Positions 5,549 to 6,345 of a DNA stretch of 6,345 nucleotides are shown here, piece by piece; positions within the stretch are counted from its first letter, which is position 1, and the number at the start of each line of letters is the position of its first letter. The position numbers were made by a program, and so were the translations under genes. This DNA is from Chloroflexota bacterium (GTDB taxonomy: Bacteria; Chloroflexota; Limnocylindria; Limnocylindrales; CSP1-4), in assembly GCA_021814735.1 (NCBI GenBank), contig JAKAHX010000101.1, positions 1-6,345 of the forward strand, written 5' to 3'. The notes beneath the pieces are model-generated. The model was not told the DNA's origin. It saw only the letters and a list, made by a program, of their open reading frames with translations, and searched no databases.

Positions 5549-6345
5549 TCAGACCGTCGCGTCCGGCATGGTCTGCAGCGTCCGCACCGGCGAGAGCAGG
5601 ACGAAGAGGAAGGGCAGGCAGGAGCCGAGCGCGCCGATCCAGATGGCGTTGGGGACGCCGATCACGCTCGCCACGACGCCTCCCAGGATCGAGCCGATGG
5701 GCATGGTCCCCCAGACGAGGAAGCGCATGGTGGCGTTCATGCGGCCCTGGATCTCGACCGGGCAGATCGCCTGGCGGAAGCTGACCTGGTTGATGTTGTA
5801 GACGACCCCGGACCAGCCCCCCACCGCGAACGCCGCCACCAGCCAGGGGATGGGCGCGCCGTGCGGGGTCAGCGCGAGGACGATCCAGGGCGGCCCGTTC
5901 AGCGCGATCGAGCCCACGATCGCGCGGCCCAGGCCGATCCGCCGCGCGACCTGGTTGGCGACCAGCGCGCCGAGCAGCGTGCCCACCGCGCCGATCCCGA
6001 AGATGACGCCCGCGGTGGCCGCGCTGAGGCCGAGCTCGCGGTACAGGAAGACCGGCAGGATGCCCCAGATCATGTTGCTGAACAGGTTCGACGAGGAGGT
6101 CGCGCCGGCGATCGCGCGCAGGTACGGGTTGCCGAGCACGAAGTGCAGGCCCTCCGCGACCTGGCGGCGCAGCGGCTCGCGCGCCCGTCCCGCGGCGAGG
6201 CGCGCGGCCTCGGGGTGCGGCTCTTCCTTCTCGATGCGCGAGACGAAGAGCGCCGAGGCGAGGTAGCTCAGGGCGTCGGCGATCACCGCGAACGGCGCGC
6301 CGACCAGGCTGATGAGGCCGCCGCCCAACCCCGGGCCCACGACCG
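5549..6345 (-). CDS. MFS transporter, MFS_3-like, C-terminal part (gene continues beyond the window)
   Basis: About 265 residues are visible, reading from the window edge to TGA at 5549; the frame is open through 6345, so the true start lies outside and the first in-window GTG (6340) is not the start. The order fits the second part of a 12-helix major facilitator protein of roughly 400-430 residues: end of helix 5 (GPGLGGGLISLVG), helix 6 (APFAVIADALSYLASALFV), a basic/acidic cytoplasmic loop with the REPLRRQVAEGLHFVLGNPYLRAI segment typical of MFS_3/EntS-like exporters, then helices 7-12, including TAGVIFGIGAVGTLLGALV (helix 8) and FLVWGTMPIGSILGGVVAS (helix 11). It should be a proton-driven exporter in the cytoplasmic membrane. 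The substrate (drug, siderophore or other) cannot be inferred. It is followed by the dehydrogenase gene on the same strand after 130 bp. Confidence 0.88.
   Translation of the reverse strand, partial: VVGPGLGGGLISLVGAPFAVIADALSYLASALFVSRIEKEEPHPEAARLAAGRAREPLRRQVAEGLHFVLGNPYLRAIAGATSSSNLFSNMIWGILPVFLYRELGLSAATAGVIFGIGAVGTLLGALVANQVARRIGLGRAIVGSIALNGPPWIVLALTPHGAPIPWLVAAFAVGGWSGVVYNINQVSFRQAICPVEIQGRMNATMRFLVWGTMPIGSILGGVVASVIGVPNAIWIGALGSCLPFLFVLLSPVRTLQTMPDATV

Overview
The window is very G+C-rich DNA with bacterial gene organisation: short intergenic gaps, both strands used, and secreted proteins with long Pro/Thr/Ser/Ala-rich linkers. Gene content (an S53 sedolisin protease with a Thr-Pro linker, a NodB polysaccharide deacetylase, an acyl-CoA dehydrogenase-type beta-oxidation gene and an MFS exporter) together with base composition would suit a soil- or water-dwelling Chloroflexota or actinobacterial-type organism. 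That assignment is inference; there is no rRNA or marker gene to settle it.

Left part (1-3859): three exported proteins. A sigma70-like promoter precedes a secreted S53 (sedolisin) serine-carboxyl peptidase (170-1867, +) with a complete Glu/Asp/Asp/Ser catalytic set, a Thr-Pro linker and a C-terminal Ig-like (He_PIG) domain. About 140 bp further on is a small lipoprotein (2010-2639, +) with a Pro/Ser/Gly linker and a C-terminal beta-type domain that may be chagasin-like (I42). Convergent with it, sharing a CTAG that is the stop codon of both genes, is an exported NodB polysaccharide deacetylase (2636-3859, -). All three carry roughly 40-140 residue disordered linkers, as expected of proteins working in or beyond the cell envelope.

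Middle part (3860-4482): about 620 bp with no intact gene. It holds a 22-bp perfect palindrome, what looks like a decayed N-terminal remnant of an FAD-dependent (phytoene-desaturase-like) oxidoreductase, a 17-bp tandem duplication, and nine perfect tandem copies of a heptanucleotide ending 9 bp from the stop codon of the next gene.

Right part (4483-6345): a 3-hydroxyacyl-CoA dehydrogenase (4483-5418, -) with a Glu-to-Asp change in the catalytic pair, then a 130-bp gap with a near-perfect direct repeat, then the C-terminal two-thirds of an MFS transporter (5549 to beyond the window end, -). These two minus-strand genes could be co-transcribed, but nothing links their functions.

I see no convincing evidence for a new multi-gene system. 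The points most worth a second look are the prodomain-poor protease next to a putative inhibitor-like lipoprotein, the flavoprotein remnant, the heptamer array, and the altered catalytic residue in the dehydrogenase.
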